Of a stretch of 64,000 nt of DNA, positions 42,501-56,700 are shown piece after piece. The notes under the pieces were generated by a model. That model was given only the letters and a program-made list of their open reading frames with translations. It had not been told where the DNA came from and did not search any database. The stretch covers positions 104,484,001 through 104,548,000 of the forward strand of contig NC_133026.1 of assembly GCF_048771995.1 (NCBI RefSeq), read 5' to 3'. Both the position numbers and the translations under genes were made by a program. This DNA comes from Taeniopygia guttata (Eukaryota; Chordata; Aves; Passeriformes; Estrildidae). Each line of letters starts with the position of its first letter. The first letter of the stretch is position 1.

Positions 42501-45500
42501 GCTCAGAAGAACTTCTTTCTTCTACTTTTTTTTTCATAAAATGTCCCTCAAGTGTAATACATCTCTTCATTTTGTATTTCAGTTCAAATTTGTTAAATAA
42601 AAAATTCCCTGTTCCTCATAGGTATCTGCACTGCATCAACTCCTTTTGTGCTTTTGGGGGATGTTCTGGATTGCCTCCCTTTGGATCAGTGTGATAAAAT
42701 TTTCACTTTTGTGGAGAAAAATGTTGCTACGTGGAAATCGGTGGGTATTTTTGCAAAATGTTGTACAGTTTGGCCAAAGCTTTTATCTACAGGAACCATT
42801 TTAATGAACAGAATTTAACTGTGTTTGTGGCTGGCACATAAGTGTCAGGAACTCCAGGGATAGCACCTGAAAAGCATTCTACTGTCTCAGTGTTTTCCTA
42901 ATCTGGATTTTCTGACTAGAACCTCTTCCCATAGTCATTCAGGCAGGTTTGTTTCAGATAATGTTATAGGCCCTGATATATTCACAAGCTGTTGTTTATT
43001 GTCAATTCAAGTATCTACCAATTTCTTCCATATCATCAGTATTGTGAATACAGTACCTCTTTTGTGTGTGCTCTTTGCTTATTTGTACAAATCATACATG
43101 GAGTTATAAAGGAAATGAGTGTAAAAATTAGTGCACTCCAAGGAAAAAAAAAGTGGATGGTGTTCTTACAGTTCATTGCCACACATGGTTTTTCTTCAGG
43201 AAGGCTGGATGTAAATGTGTTACATGCTTTCTTGGAATTTGTGGGATTTGCCTTTTTGTGAAACCTGCCTGTTACGTAGGAGAATACTCAAATTTAGAGT
43301 TATCTGTAGGAGTGACTCATACTTACTCATATCTTGTGATTGGATTAAATCTGCTCAAGAAGATTTTATGATCTCTTAATGTTCTAAATACCTTTACTCT
43401 GTTTCAGAACACATTTTACTCTGCAGGGAAAAATTACTTGTTGCGCATGTGCAATGGTGAGTGGTAGTTTTTCAGGGAGGGGGGAACAGTATTAAAGAAC
43501 TTCCTATCTCAGCAAATGAAAACTAGCATAATGATTTGATTTTAATTCATATGTGTTCAGTAAGTAATAAAAGTTGCATCACTCTGAACAGATATGTATT
43601 CTTGCTTTTAATGTAAAAGTCATTCAGGCCTCAGGGAACTCTCTTCATCAGTGGACTTCATTATAGAGAATATAATTCCTCAGCAATGACAACACCTGTA
43701 TCCAAGGCTATATTTTAGTAGGATTCATTCAAATTTGTTTTTTATTGGGGTTGAAAGTGTTAGGAGAATTGGCAGAATGCATTTGGAAGAAATACGTATG
43801 GTCAGAGAGAGTCACTGGTATTCAAATGTACAATTATGAGCTTCCTTTCATTAGCTCTGTAGGTCATGTAATTAGCAAGTCTTGGATTCTGTTACATGAG
43901 GAATGAAAAGAGGGATAAATACTAATATCCTTTACTTTTTACAATATTTAGATCTCCTAAGAAGATTATCTAAGTCACAAAACACAGTTTTTTGTGGAAG
44001 AATTCAGCTGTTCTTGGCTAGGTTATTTCCACTTTCAGAAAAGTCAGGTGAGATTTTTTGCATTTCATCACACTTAACATTGAGATTAAATAAGATGAAC
44101 CTTTAAAGTCTATGATGGTTGCAGACCAAATCCAGTTGGACCAAATCAATTCGCCACTTGCATCCTAGTTCTTGTGTCTGTCTGTGATGTTGTGACTTTT
44201 ATTTGCTTTGATTTCAAATGTAAGTTTTGAATGCTCTGAGAATTGAATATCAGTATTTCATAAACAGACTTGGGAACCTCACAGCTTTTAAGACTTTCTC
44301 TTTGTTTTTCACAGGGCTTAACCTACAGAGTCAGTTTAACCTGGAAAATGTCACTGTTTTCAATACCAATGAACATGAGAGCACTCTGGGACAGAAGGTG
44401 AAAATTCCTATGTCATTTTTCACTGATTCTGCAGTAAACGTGTAAGATTGTTTGCACAAAAAGTGTTTGAGACTGTAGGTTCATCATTTGGTTGTCCCTC
44501 TGCCAGACCAAGCTGTTGTTTTGGGATTAGGCGTGTTAACCAGGAACATTAAACTGTGCACTCTGAGGGGGAGAAAGATGGGTTTGATTGTGAGGAATGA
44601 GCACTGTCAGAAGTGAGGCTACCATTGCATTAAGACAGAAATTTGTTGCACATATTACAGTTATAATACTTCAGAGATCTTTTGAATTACCAGCTTAAGT
44701 TTTCTGATCTGATATGTAATTGAATGTTTACAGTAAACAACACTGTGAGAGCTCTGCGCAAACTGTAGTGGCATTTGTATAAATCTTAAATAATTTTTTC
44801 CTATTTAGCACACCGAGGAGAGGGAAGAAGGAATGGACGTGGAAGAAGGTGAAATGGGAGATGATGAAGCACCAACAAGTTGGTGAGCTGACAGAAATTT
44901 AAAAGCTGAAGCAAAGCTTTATAAAGTGAAAGGGGAAAAAAGCTGTTTGGGAGGTATCTTCAAATGTTGTGGTCGAAATTCTCCTCATGTTCTGCCCTCT
45001 GAAGATTAGATGTACCTAATCAGTGAAGATTCCTGAAAGTGTCTTAATTGTTTAAGTTGCCTGAAAGACAGAAATTTACAGATCTGAAAAAGTTGTATAC
45101 CCTGGCTGAGAACCACTCTGGTTTTGACACTTTCACAAATTCACTTCACAAAACTTGTGATAAGGTGTATTCAGGGATTTTGAGTATATGCTTAAGGAGA
45201 AAAAAAGCTGTGTTCCCCTTTATGCCACAGATAATGAAAAAGTCTTAAGATCCCTTTTGTGCACTCTTTTTGCTTTTATGGTGAGAAAGTAACAATAGAT
45301 TGAATGGAAAACTCTTACAAGGACAAATTTTGAGTTACAGATTGCTCTGTGATGGTTCACTACTGACTCACTAATTTACTTCCAAAGTGAATAATGTTTT
45401 CTGGGGTTGTACATTCCTGAGTGAACTTGCATATAATGTATTGCTTTTCAATATGTCTTTTTTTTTTTCATTATTTCTTCCACAGTTCCATTCCAATAGA

Positions 45501-48500
45501 TTATAACCTGTATAGAAAATTCTGGTCACTTCAAGATTATTTTAGAAATCCTGTGCAGTGCTATGAGAAGGTATCATGGAAGACATTTCTTAAGGTAATC
45601 TGAGCTCATGCATTCAACCATTCAGCCTAAGTAAAGTTCATTGTTTACACGAGTAGCAGTGACAGCATAAACATGGAACAGTTCAAAGGCTCAGGCTGCT
45701 GGAAAGTGATGAGGACATGCATTTTTTTTTTTCTGAAGTGAGCCTTTTTCAGTAAATGAATATACTGTGTTAAAATGTACAGTAATCCTCTTAATTTATG
45801 TCAATATCAGAAATACTTCATATGTTGCAGCAGTGCCAGAAGTACTTTTTTGTGGTTTGTCAGCTGCAAAAAGCAGAAGTTGTCAGTTTGGGTGGGTTTT
45901 TTTACCCTGAGAAGATAAATAGCTGTCTAGTCCTTGCTGTTGTTTTTGAGTAGTCATATTGATGCCAGTGGGATCCTAAAGATTACTGGTTTCTAACAAA
46001 GCAAATCTCTTTGTAGAAACAATGACTTGAATGTCCCCTTCAGCCAGCTGTTTCAGTTTTGCTTAGTATGAATATTGATGAGAATTTATTGCTAAGGTAT
46101 TGCTTCTTCAAAATTTGTCACTCAGCATTTCTTTAATTCAAAGAAGCTTAGTTATTTTTTAATCTTCATTCTCTGTGTTCTGGTAAAAAGAGGTGACATC
46201 TACTCAGTCATCCTAATATAAATCTAATTTATGACATCTACTAATGAGATTAAAAAAAAAAAACAAACCTACAAAAAACCACCACAGGTGCAGTTCAGAA
46301 ACTGATCAAAGCCAGACTAAAGTCTTTCAGATAAAATTTTTTACTGTATCACTGTCATCATGTGACCTTTTTTCTTCTTGACATCTAAACAAAAAAGCAC
46401 TGTTCACAACCCAAAATGCTGCTTCTCTTAGCATACTTTAAACATTCCATATGATTAAATGTTCTGACATGCTAATGCTTTCACTTCATTTGTAGTGTTC
46501 AGAGAGGTCCTACACGTCGGTAACAAATGGGTTGTTTCAATGCGCTGATAGCAGATTTACCAAGTATTTTACTTGCTTGGCTTTAAGTCTACAAAGGTTC
46601 AGTATTGTTTTCATGTTTCATTCTGTTTTATAGTACTCAGAAGAAGTTTTGGCTGTTTTCAAAAGTTACAAGTTGGATGACACCCAGGCTTCCCGAAAAA
46701 AGCTGGAAGAATTAAAAACAGGAGGAGAACATGTATATTTTGCAAAGTTCCTAACTAGTGAAAAGGTATGTGGTTTCCCTTCCAGAATCCAAGGCTAATT
46801 GAGGTTGGAAGGAACTTATGTCTGGTTTAGCCTCCCTGCTCAAGGCTCTCAGCTGGAGCAGTTGATCAGCACTATGTCCAGTCGAGACTCCACAGTTTCT
46901 CTGGGTATCCCATTACACTGTTTGTCTCTTTTATTTAGATAGATTTATTCTATTCCATTTTCTATTTTATTCTTTGTGGGTTGCCTCTTAATAATAACTT
47001 GGGGGCTTCTGTTTCTGGAATAAAAGTCTTCAGTAACACTGCCATTTGTTTATTTGATTTCATTTCTAATGTTGCCTTTACAAAGTTAAAAGAGAGTAAA
47101 TATTTAAAGATCTGTTGCCTTTTTATTGTTGTTTAGCTGATGGATTTACAGCTGAGTGACAGTAACTTCCGTCGTCACATCTTGTTGCAGTACCTAATAC
47201 TATTTCAGTATCTAAAGGGACAAGTCAAATTTAAAAGGTAATGTGAAAATATTTTGTGTTTTGGGGGTGCAGAATTAAGAACTCGGAGGTAAACCAAAAT
47301 ATTTTAAAATAGTTTGCCTACTTACTCTGAAGTTGTGGAACTTGGAACCTTGATTGGTAAATACAGGGTGTGGCTGAAGTTATTTTACAGCAGAAGAGCA
47401 GAGGCCTCATTCATTTTGCTCTTTCTCTGCCTGATTCTTTGCCCTCCCATGCGGTAGTGTTGATTGGACTTGTTCAAACTTGTGCTATTTACTATACAGG
47501 CAAAAACACGACCTGCTCATCTTTGCGGAGTAAATTTTCCGCCAAGTTGGTCAGTTGTGGGGTCTCAGAGAAGTAGAGGCCATTAAAACTTGCTTACAGT
47601 GAGTGCCAGCCATGGGAGGGAAGGACACTCTCCTTGGCAGCACCAAGTTGTTAAGACCAGTGCAAGGTACTTGTGTGTGGCATGATTTTGAATCCATATT
47701 GACTCTGCAGTGTGGCATTGGTTGCTGATTTGTTTTTTCTTCCTGTACTGCAGTGTCTCATATGGCAAGAAATAGCAATGGTGATTGTTTATTTTATAAA
47801 TTCATGGGATAGAGCCAAACCCCATCTGTTCCTAGTCTAACATTCTGTAGAAAAACCCATCTCTCTCATTTCCTGTGCCCTGGGCCACATGTGCACATAA
47901 CAGTTAGCATTCTTAACAAGGCAGCTGTCTCTCACCTGCTGTATATTGCTTTTTGTAAACAGCTTTCAAAGAGCTTTGTAAACTCTTTGAAACTTTGTAG
48001 GATCATTATCCTAATTCTGCAGATTGTTTATTCAAGGCTGAGAAGGAACGGAATTCAGGTCTTCTGAATTCCAGTTCAGTCCTTTTGAGGTGACAGTCAT
48101 TTCAATGTCAATGCATTAAAATATTCATTATAAACAGTCACTTATTGGTGGTCAAGGATGTCATGAGATACAAATGCTGTAGTATAACACTTGATGAGGG
48201 TTTTTGGGGTAAATCTTTTTATTGTGCCCATTTCCTGTGTTTTGCGTCCAATATCAAGGGGTGATCTTGAATGGCTCAAATGGGCTTCCTATTGGGTTAA
48301 TCTACACCTTGAAAGTATAGTCCCCAAGCGCATCTAATTAATGCTACAAGCTAATAAATGGTCAGTCCCTGGGATCAGAGCAGATCACATTCAAAGCATT
48401 TTCCTCAGATCCTCTCTAAGACCTCTCAGAAGGTATGTAGTATAGATTATGTGTCCTCAGCACACTTTCTGATGTGTTTTTTTTTTTCAATTGCAGTTCA

Positions 48501-51500
48501 AACTATGTTCTAACAGATGAACAGTCTCTTTGGATTGAAGATACTACAAAAGCAGTCTACCAGGTTGGTACAGTATCTACTCATAAAAATTACATGGAAG
48601 AATATTAAGCATGTAATATGTATCAACCACCTTTGAAGCAGTAACCACTGTTTTCTCTGGAGCTTTCATACATGTTCTGCAACAGATACAATGCAAAAAG
48701 TTCATCTTTTTTTCTCCCATTCATAGCTTCTTTCAGAAAATCCTCCAGATGGGGAAAGATTCTCAAAAATGGTAGAGGTGAGTATTTTGATGCCTGCCTT
48801 GAACAAAGTCTATATAGCACATAAAAAAGGCATTTTCAGCTTAAACTAGCTTTTGGAACACACCTGTTATATCTGAGAAAACTTCTACCTCATCCTAGTA
48901 AAAAATTGTCTTATAATGTCTTTTTATTTGGTAGTGATGTTTTATCCCATATTTTCATTAATACTCTTTCTTCCTTCTTTGGGGGAGAAACAGAAATATG
49001 CCTGAATGTGCATGTGTACAAACAGGATGATGGGTTATTGGAAAGCAAAAAATATTTAAAAGGTTTTGCAGATAGAAGTCCTGTGCCCAAAGATATGGAA
49101 ATGAAATACAAGTGAAATCAATTAAAACCCAATAAGTTGTCTTTTTGCTTTTCTTTTCTTCTTTACTTTGACCGCATCTATTTTCTTGTCTAGACCAGGG
49201 GAAATAAAGCTTTTCCCACAATTTTTGAAGAGGGGAGTTACACTGCTTTTGAATAAATTAAACCAGTTGCCTAAGATTATCCTGATGATCTTCAAGATTG
49301 TTCTAGGTTGTGTATTTCAGTTTGTGTTTCAATTACTAAGTTTTCCCCTTAATTTTAATAGCTCCATTTAAAACTTTGGGGTCAACTCTGAAAGTGCTTA
49401 TGACCCTAATAATGTGCAATACTTCCTGTCTTTCTACAGCATATATTAAATACTGAAGAAAACTGGAACTCATGGAAAAATGAGGGCTGCCCAAGCTTTG
49501 TGAAAGAAAGGTAACTGTGTTATGAAACAGAAGCTTTCTGCTGCTTGTTTGAAGTGGTAGTTCCATTTCAGAATCTGGTACCCATGGTGTACGTGAGCAT
49601 TAACCACTCACACAACTTGGAGATGGTACAGTTGCCTGTTCCTTACAGTGAGTGCAGGCTCTTAGATTTCTGCCAAAAGTCATAAGGCTTGCAGTGTGTC
49701 AGGGAAGAGGTGGTTATGGGTGTGTATGCTCTCAGGAGAGCATTCTTTGTTGACTCAGGGCAATATTTTGTGGTACGGAGGGTCCAGTGGTCCAGGAGAT
49801 TGGAGCAGGTTTTGTCGCCTCCTGCTTTCAGCAGACCCTGGGAAGTGGTTAGTGCCTGACTTTTCCATATATCCCTTTGGACTGCCTCCAATGAAGCCTC
49901 TGGCATTATGGCTTTCGCAGGGCAGCATACCTAGAGCTGGTGAAACAATTCTCTTATGCAACTTATTTATATTAGTTTGCCACTTGATGGTGATCACTTA
50001 CCTTAAAGAAAATGACAGTAAGATGGCTTTCACCACTGAAAGTTTCCTGTGTTACTAACTAGTGGCAAAACTTGAACTTTGGCTCCATGTGTCTACTTGA
50101 CTATTTTGAGAGGATGACCAAACATCCACCCATCTTCATTGTACACACAGCCTCTGGATCGTTATATCTTTGGAGATTCTTTTATTGTAGGGATGATGTG
50201 CAGCCACCTCTTTGTGACTTAAGCTGTTTGTAAATAAAAGGGAGGAGGGCTGTTAGAAGAGAGAAATTACTGTTGCAGTGGGATTGTGGGGAAGTAGAAG
50301 TATGAAATTTGACTTTTGTAAATATTCTGTCTCCTTTAGATCTCATCCAGAGTTTCAGCTTGGGTAGGTCTTGTCCTAACCTCAGTGCTCTGGGATCTCC
50401 GCTTTCTAATCCCATGAAATCAGGTGCAGCTGGGGAAAGAGACCTTGCAACCCTGATCCCAGCAGGAGGGTAGATCACATCCTGCTGACACAATTGTGAT
50501 TTACTTCCTTCTCTTTAGTGGGACTCTGGTAGACCTTTACATTTTTGAGTGAACTAATTTTGGTGTCTGGCAAAATCCTTTATCTCTACTTTGCCTTCTC
50601 TCTCCTTTTCCCCACTGCCTTCTTCCACACTTAGACTCACTGTCCCTTAGTCCTTTCATTATGATTTAACTTGGCACCATCTCAAGGTGAAAGGTGAAGG
50701 GGAAATAGCTTTTTTTTGTTCTTGAGGCATTACTGGTTTGATACTAAAGAGCAGATTTTTTTTTTTCTTTAGACCTCCTGATTCTAAGCCAATGAGACCT
50801 GTGAGGAAGAGGCCAGCTCCAGAGGACTTCTTAGGAAAAGGATCAAACAAAAAAATCCTTATGGGAAAGTACGTTGGGTTCTCTTTCTTTTACATAATTT
50901 CTGGGTTTGGGTTGGTTAGTTGGTTTGGAGGGGTTTTGTGTTTGGGGTTTTTTCCCCCAGTTTTTTCTGTACAGCAGTTTTCAAACATCCTTTCTTTGGA
51001 ACTGCTAAAGGGTATATCATTCTTTTAAAACTTGGAGTAGGCTTTTTTTTCCCTTATAAACTATCTTTTACAGATCTCTTTAAAACAATCCATAAGTGTG
51101 ACATGGTAGAATGATGAACATAAACAATGTGTGTTTATGCTTTTCAGTGAGGAACTGACCCGCCTTTGGAATTTATGTCCTGATAACATGGAAGCCTGTA
51201 AATCTGAGAGTAGGTAGGTAGAAAACAAGTGTGTCATTGGCTAAAGCTAACTAATCAGCACTCTAATTAGAGAGCTACAAAATTGGCATAAGGAAGATGT
51301 ACAAGATGATCTTGTGGGGTGTGCATTTCACACCTTGAGGGAAGGTGATTGTATGAATCTTTGCCTTGAAATCGCTTTACAGTTTTCCTCCCTTCTTCGA
51401 GTAATTTTCATTGCTTACTAAAGTAAAATCTAAGCTGAAAACCAGATGAAAACTCCCCTTTTGTAGAACATGTTTGTATAATTAATTACCTTATATAATG

Positions 51501-53690
51501 AAGGAAGATTGCCAAGTCTGGCTCTGATGAAGTTAGCATGCTACTTGGCTATGATTTTCAAGCAGGCCTGCGCTTCAAACAATGCTAGATAAGAGGAAAT
51601 TGGCTACCAGGCATTTTTCCAGCACACACTGTGTGTTTGTGGGGCAGATGCAAAAAAATGCAATTACTGGTTGTCCCTTAGCCTTGCACATTTGTAGGAA
51701 ATGCTTAAAATGTACTCTGCTACACAACTTTCTTTCTTACAGATACCAAAATCCCTTTAACTATGCAGACATGATACAGAGTAAGAAAATTTGGAGAAGA
51801 AATGGGACAGTTCCCAAAAAGAACTTTGCTAGAAGTGGCTGTAAAGTCTGGTTGCCTGGGGAGAAATGCTAGTTGTGCAGATGTCCTGGCTGGAGGAATT
51901 GCTTTTCTAGAGGCTCAGAGCTTTGCAGAGGAAATGCCTTCCTTTCTTGTGAGGCTGGGAAGTACAGGAAGGCCTTTGACATGGTATTTGCCTTTACTAG
52001 ACCAAGGGATTAAAGTGGACTTGTGTTTGAGAACAAAGCTTTTGGTTCCATGTGTGTGATTGTATTGTGCTGCAATATCTTTAAATAAACATAAAATAAA
52101 TAAAACCCTTAACAAATAGAGATAAACAAAGAAAATGCATGCCATGGTAAATAGGAAATAGATCCCACGGCATCTGGATTCAGTTGCAAGTTTTTGTTAT
52201 GGGCTTTGTGACCATACGTGGTCAAGTGAGTGTAGCTTTTTGCTTTGTTTCTTCACATCTCCATTCAAATGGGTTAATACTTCCTTAGCTGTGCCCTTTT
52301 TAGATAGCTGTTCTGGGGATAATATGGCAGGGCTCAAATGGGTTTTCAAGGAGCTGGCTTTTTTCCAGTAGTCAGTGATGATGCATGGGGCACTGCTGCC
52401 CTGGGCAAAATGCCTTTTTGAAAACAAAACGGAAGTGAATTTATTATAGACCAGTGTGCTTCACCCCCTGCTCTAGCGTTTTACTAGACTCCCTTGCAGA
52501 AGCAGGTGTGTCTTTTGTCAGCATTAGGTAGGAGAAATGCAGATCATTGCGAGCTTGCTTTGCACCACTGAGAGTCTTGGCTCTCAGTAACCTCCAGCTC
52601 TCATGCAATCTGTGTTTTTTGGGTAGAGTCTTCTCAGCAGCAAACCATCCTGATGGTGTGAAATTTTATTTGTGTTCTGCTTTTAGGTCAGGGTTCCTTT
52701 TGTGCTGCTTTGAGTACCTGTCAGAACCAACCACAAAGTGGTTCCAAGAGCAGATGGAACTGAGGTGGGGGGTAGCAGGGACAGCCATGTTTTGACACTA
52801 TCAAATGGCACAAAACTAGCAACCATTTTAGACTTCTGAGTGCTTGTGAGCTGTGCAAATGCTGTTGACAGATGTTGATGCCACCTCTTGGTATGGCAGA
52901 AGGTTTAAATGTGTATAATAGGCAACTGCTGGCACACTCTAGTGGTTATGCAATAAATAATTTTATAGCAACACGTATCATTGCTTATTTAAAATAGTTA
53001 AATTTGAGTGGGTTGGTTTGGGGTTTGTTTTTTTCTCTTCAGTGGATGAGCTTGAGATGTGTCTGAAGGGACAAAGACTATCTATTTTAGAGAAATTTGT
53101 GAAGCATATTAAGCTTCTTTTTTGATGTATTTTTTTTTTTAGGGAATATATGCCAACACTGGAGGAATTTTTTGAGGAAGCTATTGAACAAGCAGACCCT
53201 GAAAATATGGTTGAAAATAAGTATAAGTACGTCCATCTCCGCTGTGTTTCACTTGATTTTAATCTGTTTCATGTTTGGATTTTTAAAGAAAACAGACTGT
53301 TCGCAGCATTACTAGTATCTGTGTAGGACTCCAGAAATGTACAAAAACTGTTTAAATTTGAACAGAATTGTATTACTAAATGTTTCAAATCTTTCTCTGT
53401 GTTTTTATAGATGTCAGACTTTACTAATCAAACTTGTGTTTTGTCGTAGGGCTGTGAACAATTCTAACTATGGCTGGAGAGCACTGAGACTTCTGGCACG
53501 CAGAAGTCCCCACTTCTTCCAGCCAACAAACCAACAATTCAAGAGTTTACCTGAATATCTAGAAAACATGGTGATCAAATTAGCCAAGGAGCTGCCTGTA
53601 AGTAATATTATCTTATAATAATAAATGCTGAATTCATTCACTTTCTGCTTGTCCCTCTGCAGTCCATTTGGTACATGGGGACAGAAGGGG

Positions 53691-53721
<31 letters not shown>

Positions 53722-56700
53722 CCAGGAAAAAAGTTTGTGCTCTAAAGTAAAAATTACAAATCAAATTAGTCTAATCTCTGAAGATTCCAGTAACAATAAA
53801 CTGAGTAACATTGATCAACCTAGTAACTGTTGAGCCCTGCCTTGTACTCTGTGAAAGAAAACAGGCAGGGGTATATATTTATATGTATGTGTGTGTGAAT
53901 ATATACACATATATATATATAATCCCAGCTGCTTGAGTTCCATTTTGCAGTGCAGACCAATTTTATGGAAGGTATAAGCCATTGTTTGTGAATATACAGG
54001 GATGACAGGGAAAGAGGCAGCATGTGCAGCTGAAGGTGCTGTGCTGTTACCAGAGCTTTACAGCAAGGTTTGCCAGAGTTCTTCTGTCAGCTCCCTGCCT
54101 TCTAAAATATGCAAAACAAGAATAAACCTTGTGGAGCTGTAAAATTAAGGCTTGGTCAAGAGTACAAATTGGAGTCTGGGGAGAGCCTTTCAGATAGCTT
54201 TTTGCACAGTGACAAGAGAGACTGCCAGTGGGGAAGGGGCCCTTTCTACGCCTCTGCATTAGCACACAACCCAGCAATGTCTTAGAGATACAAGCCCCTG
54301 CTTCTCTACTGAGACCTTTATTTTGTGTAATGGAAGGTCTAAAGGTTGGAGTTTAATATATGGTTGTGTTGTTTGTCCAGCCATTAGAGTTAACTGTATG
54401 CTAATTGCAAGTTTAGAAAAAATGTGACGATTTGAATTTGTTGAATGTATTAAGGTATGGCTGTATGCAATATTCCTGATGGTACTACTGTCATGTGCCA
54501 GATGCTATGGCAAGAAACAACTGTGTACCTAAGGCCTGTGGCTAAAATGCAGAAAAAGATAAACCTTTTGGCTGATCAGTAGCTAAATGGGGGAGTGAAA
54601 AGTCTGTTGTTTGTGTATTTGTTTGCCACCTTCCAGAAGTCTAAAAGTACATAAACTTTGGGGGATTCTCAAGTATGGAATAAAATCAGTGAATAACAAT
54701 AATAATGATCTTCTTAAAAAATGTTCATCAGTAGTGATCTTAAATTTGGTTGGCTAGGGTTTTTTTAAGCAAGTGATTAAAGCTCACTATGGAATGCTTG
54801 TTGTTACTATGAAAAGGAGTCCTGTAGTGTCAGTGGATGCTTTTATGCTTTTATGAGGTTTAGTTAGTAATGTTTTATTAAAACTTACTGGTGTTTAGGA
54901 GACTCTGGGGGATTTTTAATTCTCATGTGGGATTGTCAGGCTTTCCATTCTAACACACATTCCAAAGACAAGTACAGAGCTGTAGAATTTCTCTTTGAAC
55001 ACAAAATTCATCCAGTGATGTTTAGTTCTTTCATTGTAGCCTCCTTCTGAAGAAATAAAAACAGGTGAAGATGACGATGAGGAAGATAATGATGCTTTAT
55101 TAAAGGAAAACAATGAAAGTAAGATTTGCATATTCTTCATCTTTTCAGTTTTTTTCTTGATGTGTGTTGCAGAATCTGTATTTTAACATAGTTTCCACTG
55201 AGGGCCATCAGTCCTGCTTACCCGAGTGCATTCACACCAAAAAGTGCAGCCTTTTGGGACATGGGGCACCAGGAGCAGCCTCCCAGTGTCCTGGCCTGCA
55301 ATGCTGAAAGCATCCAACCTGTTGGATTAGCACTTTCATTAGGAGCCCCTTTCACCTTTTCTGCTATGTGGTCTGTGTTGCCAGTGTCACTAGGTGTTCA
55401 TGGCTGAAATGTCAGCTGTGTAAAAGCCTGTGTGAGTCCTCCTCACCCACTTTCCTGTTCTCTGCCCTTAAGCACTGGGATAGCCCCTCCTGGGGTGGTA
55501 GTTGTGGGATTTTCTAAAATGGACATATTCTAACTCTGAGATCTTTACTCCTCTTCATTTAAAATACCTTATAGGCGAAAGTTTCTCTGGGAGAAGAGCA
55601 ACCTTCCTGACAAACATCATCTCCCTCATTTTTCTCCACAATCCATGTCTGTTTGTCTCTTGTCTTAAATCTTGGCATGTACTTCTCCTAGGTGTCGTTC
55701 CCCATCTCCTTTGTCTGTGAATCTGCCCTCTTCCATCCTCATTTGTGCCTTCATCTCACAGCACCTTTTCCTTTGTGTGTTGTAACCCTGTGTGCCAGCT
55801 CCTGGACCCAGCATGGACAGATGGGATATGCAGGACATGGAAGCCAAACACTGGGTACCTCTGGCAGCTTTGTTGCAAGCTTCTGTCTGTTAGTGGAAAG
55901 CCACCTGTTGGCCTCTGTGAATCTCTCTCACATTGCCCTTTTCCATCCAGCACTTGACCTTCTCTGTAGTCTGCTTTGCAATAATAGAGAGGTTCTTTCC
56001 TCTTCAGCTTAATGCTAATTCACACAACCTTTGTGGTGTCACTGTGTGGGATTTACATCTTTCTTTAAATCTTAGAGCAACGCTGGCAGAGCCATGGTCT
56101 GCTGGCAGAGCCATGGTCTTAGATATAAGGAAAGTGATCTGAGGGCTTTTATTGTTTTGTTGTTCTGCATCCTGTGTCCTTTCCCTCAGTATAACCTTAC
56201 TTCAGATAAATGAGTGACTCATACAATTATAATGAAATACATTTTATTAAAAATGGGAATATGATTCATTTTTCTATATAACTCAATCTTTGGTGTTTCT
56301 TTCTTTAAAATTGTGAAATAAACACATGTGGTAAGCCATAGATAAGCTATGAATGTGCAAACCCATCTGTAATCACTACAGCACTTCACTTCTTAGCAGA
56401 GCCTAGTGTTCCATGGCTTTTATGTTAATGCCAGAACAACAGAAAATTCCTTAAAGTACTAACTACATGTGAAATTTACTTTCACAACCCTGTTGCCAAT
56501 AGGAACATGAGAAAAAATTGAATTAAACTGGATTTGTTTGTTCAGGTTTGTTTACCTGGGTTGACTTTGAGTAAGGTGACTAAAAATTTCTAAACGTTAA
56601 TGATCATTCTGTATTTTAATTTATAATTGACTTGTGTTGAAAACTGTAGTCTGCCTGTCAAAATCCTTGTTTTCATTTGGAGGAGGCAGTTCTGATGTAT

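Larger units (their letters stand above)
53598..55039 (+). other. THOC1: THOC1 intron 19 (1.4 kb)
   Basis: Holds an A30 homopolymer and a TA/TG-rich microsatellite, described separately. Nothing else recognised. Confidence 0.75.

Noticed and set aside
51740-52120. Possible retrocopy ending in an A/T-rich aataaa-bearing stretch in THOC1 intron 17
   Set aside because: No parent gene or intact frame recognised; the A/T tail is not a clean poly(A).
51214-53142. Additional THOC1 exon in intron 17
   Set aside because: Exon 17 joins exon 18 in frame with no missing family residues, so none is needed.
53600-53720. A30 run as the tail of a processed pseudogene or retrocopy
   Set aside because: No parent gene recognised upstream and no target-site duplication seen.
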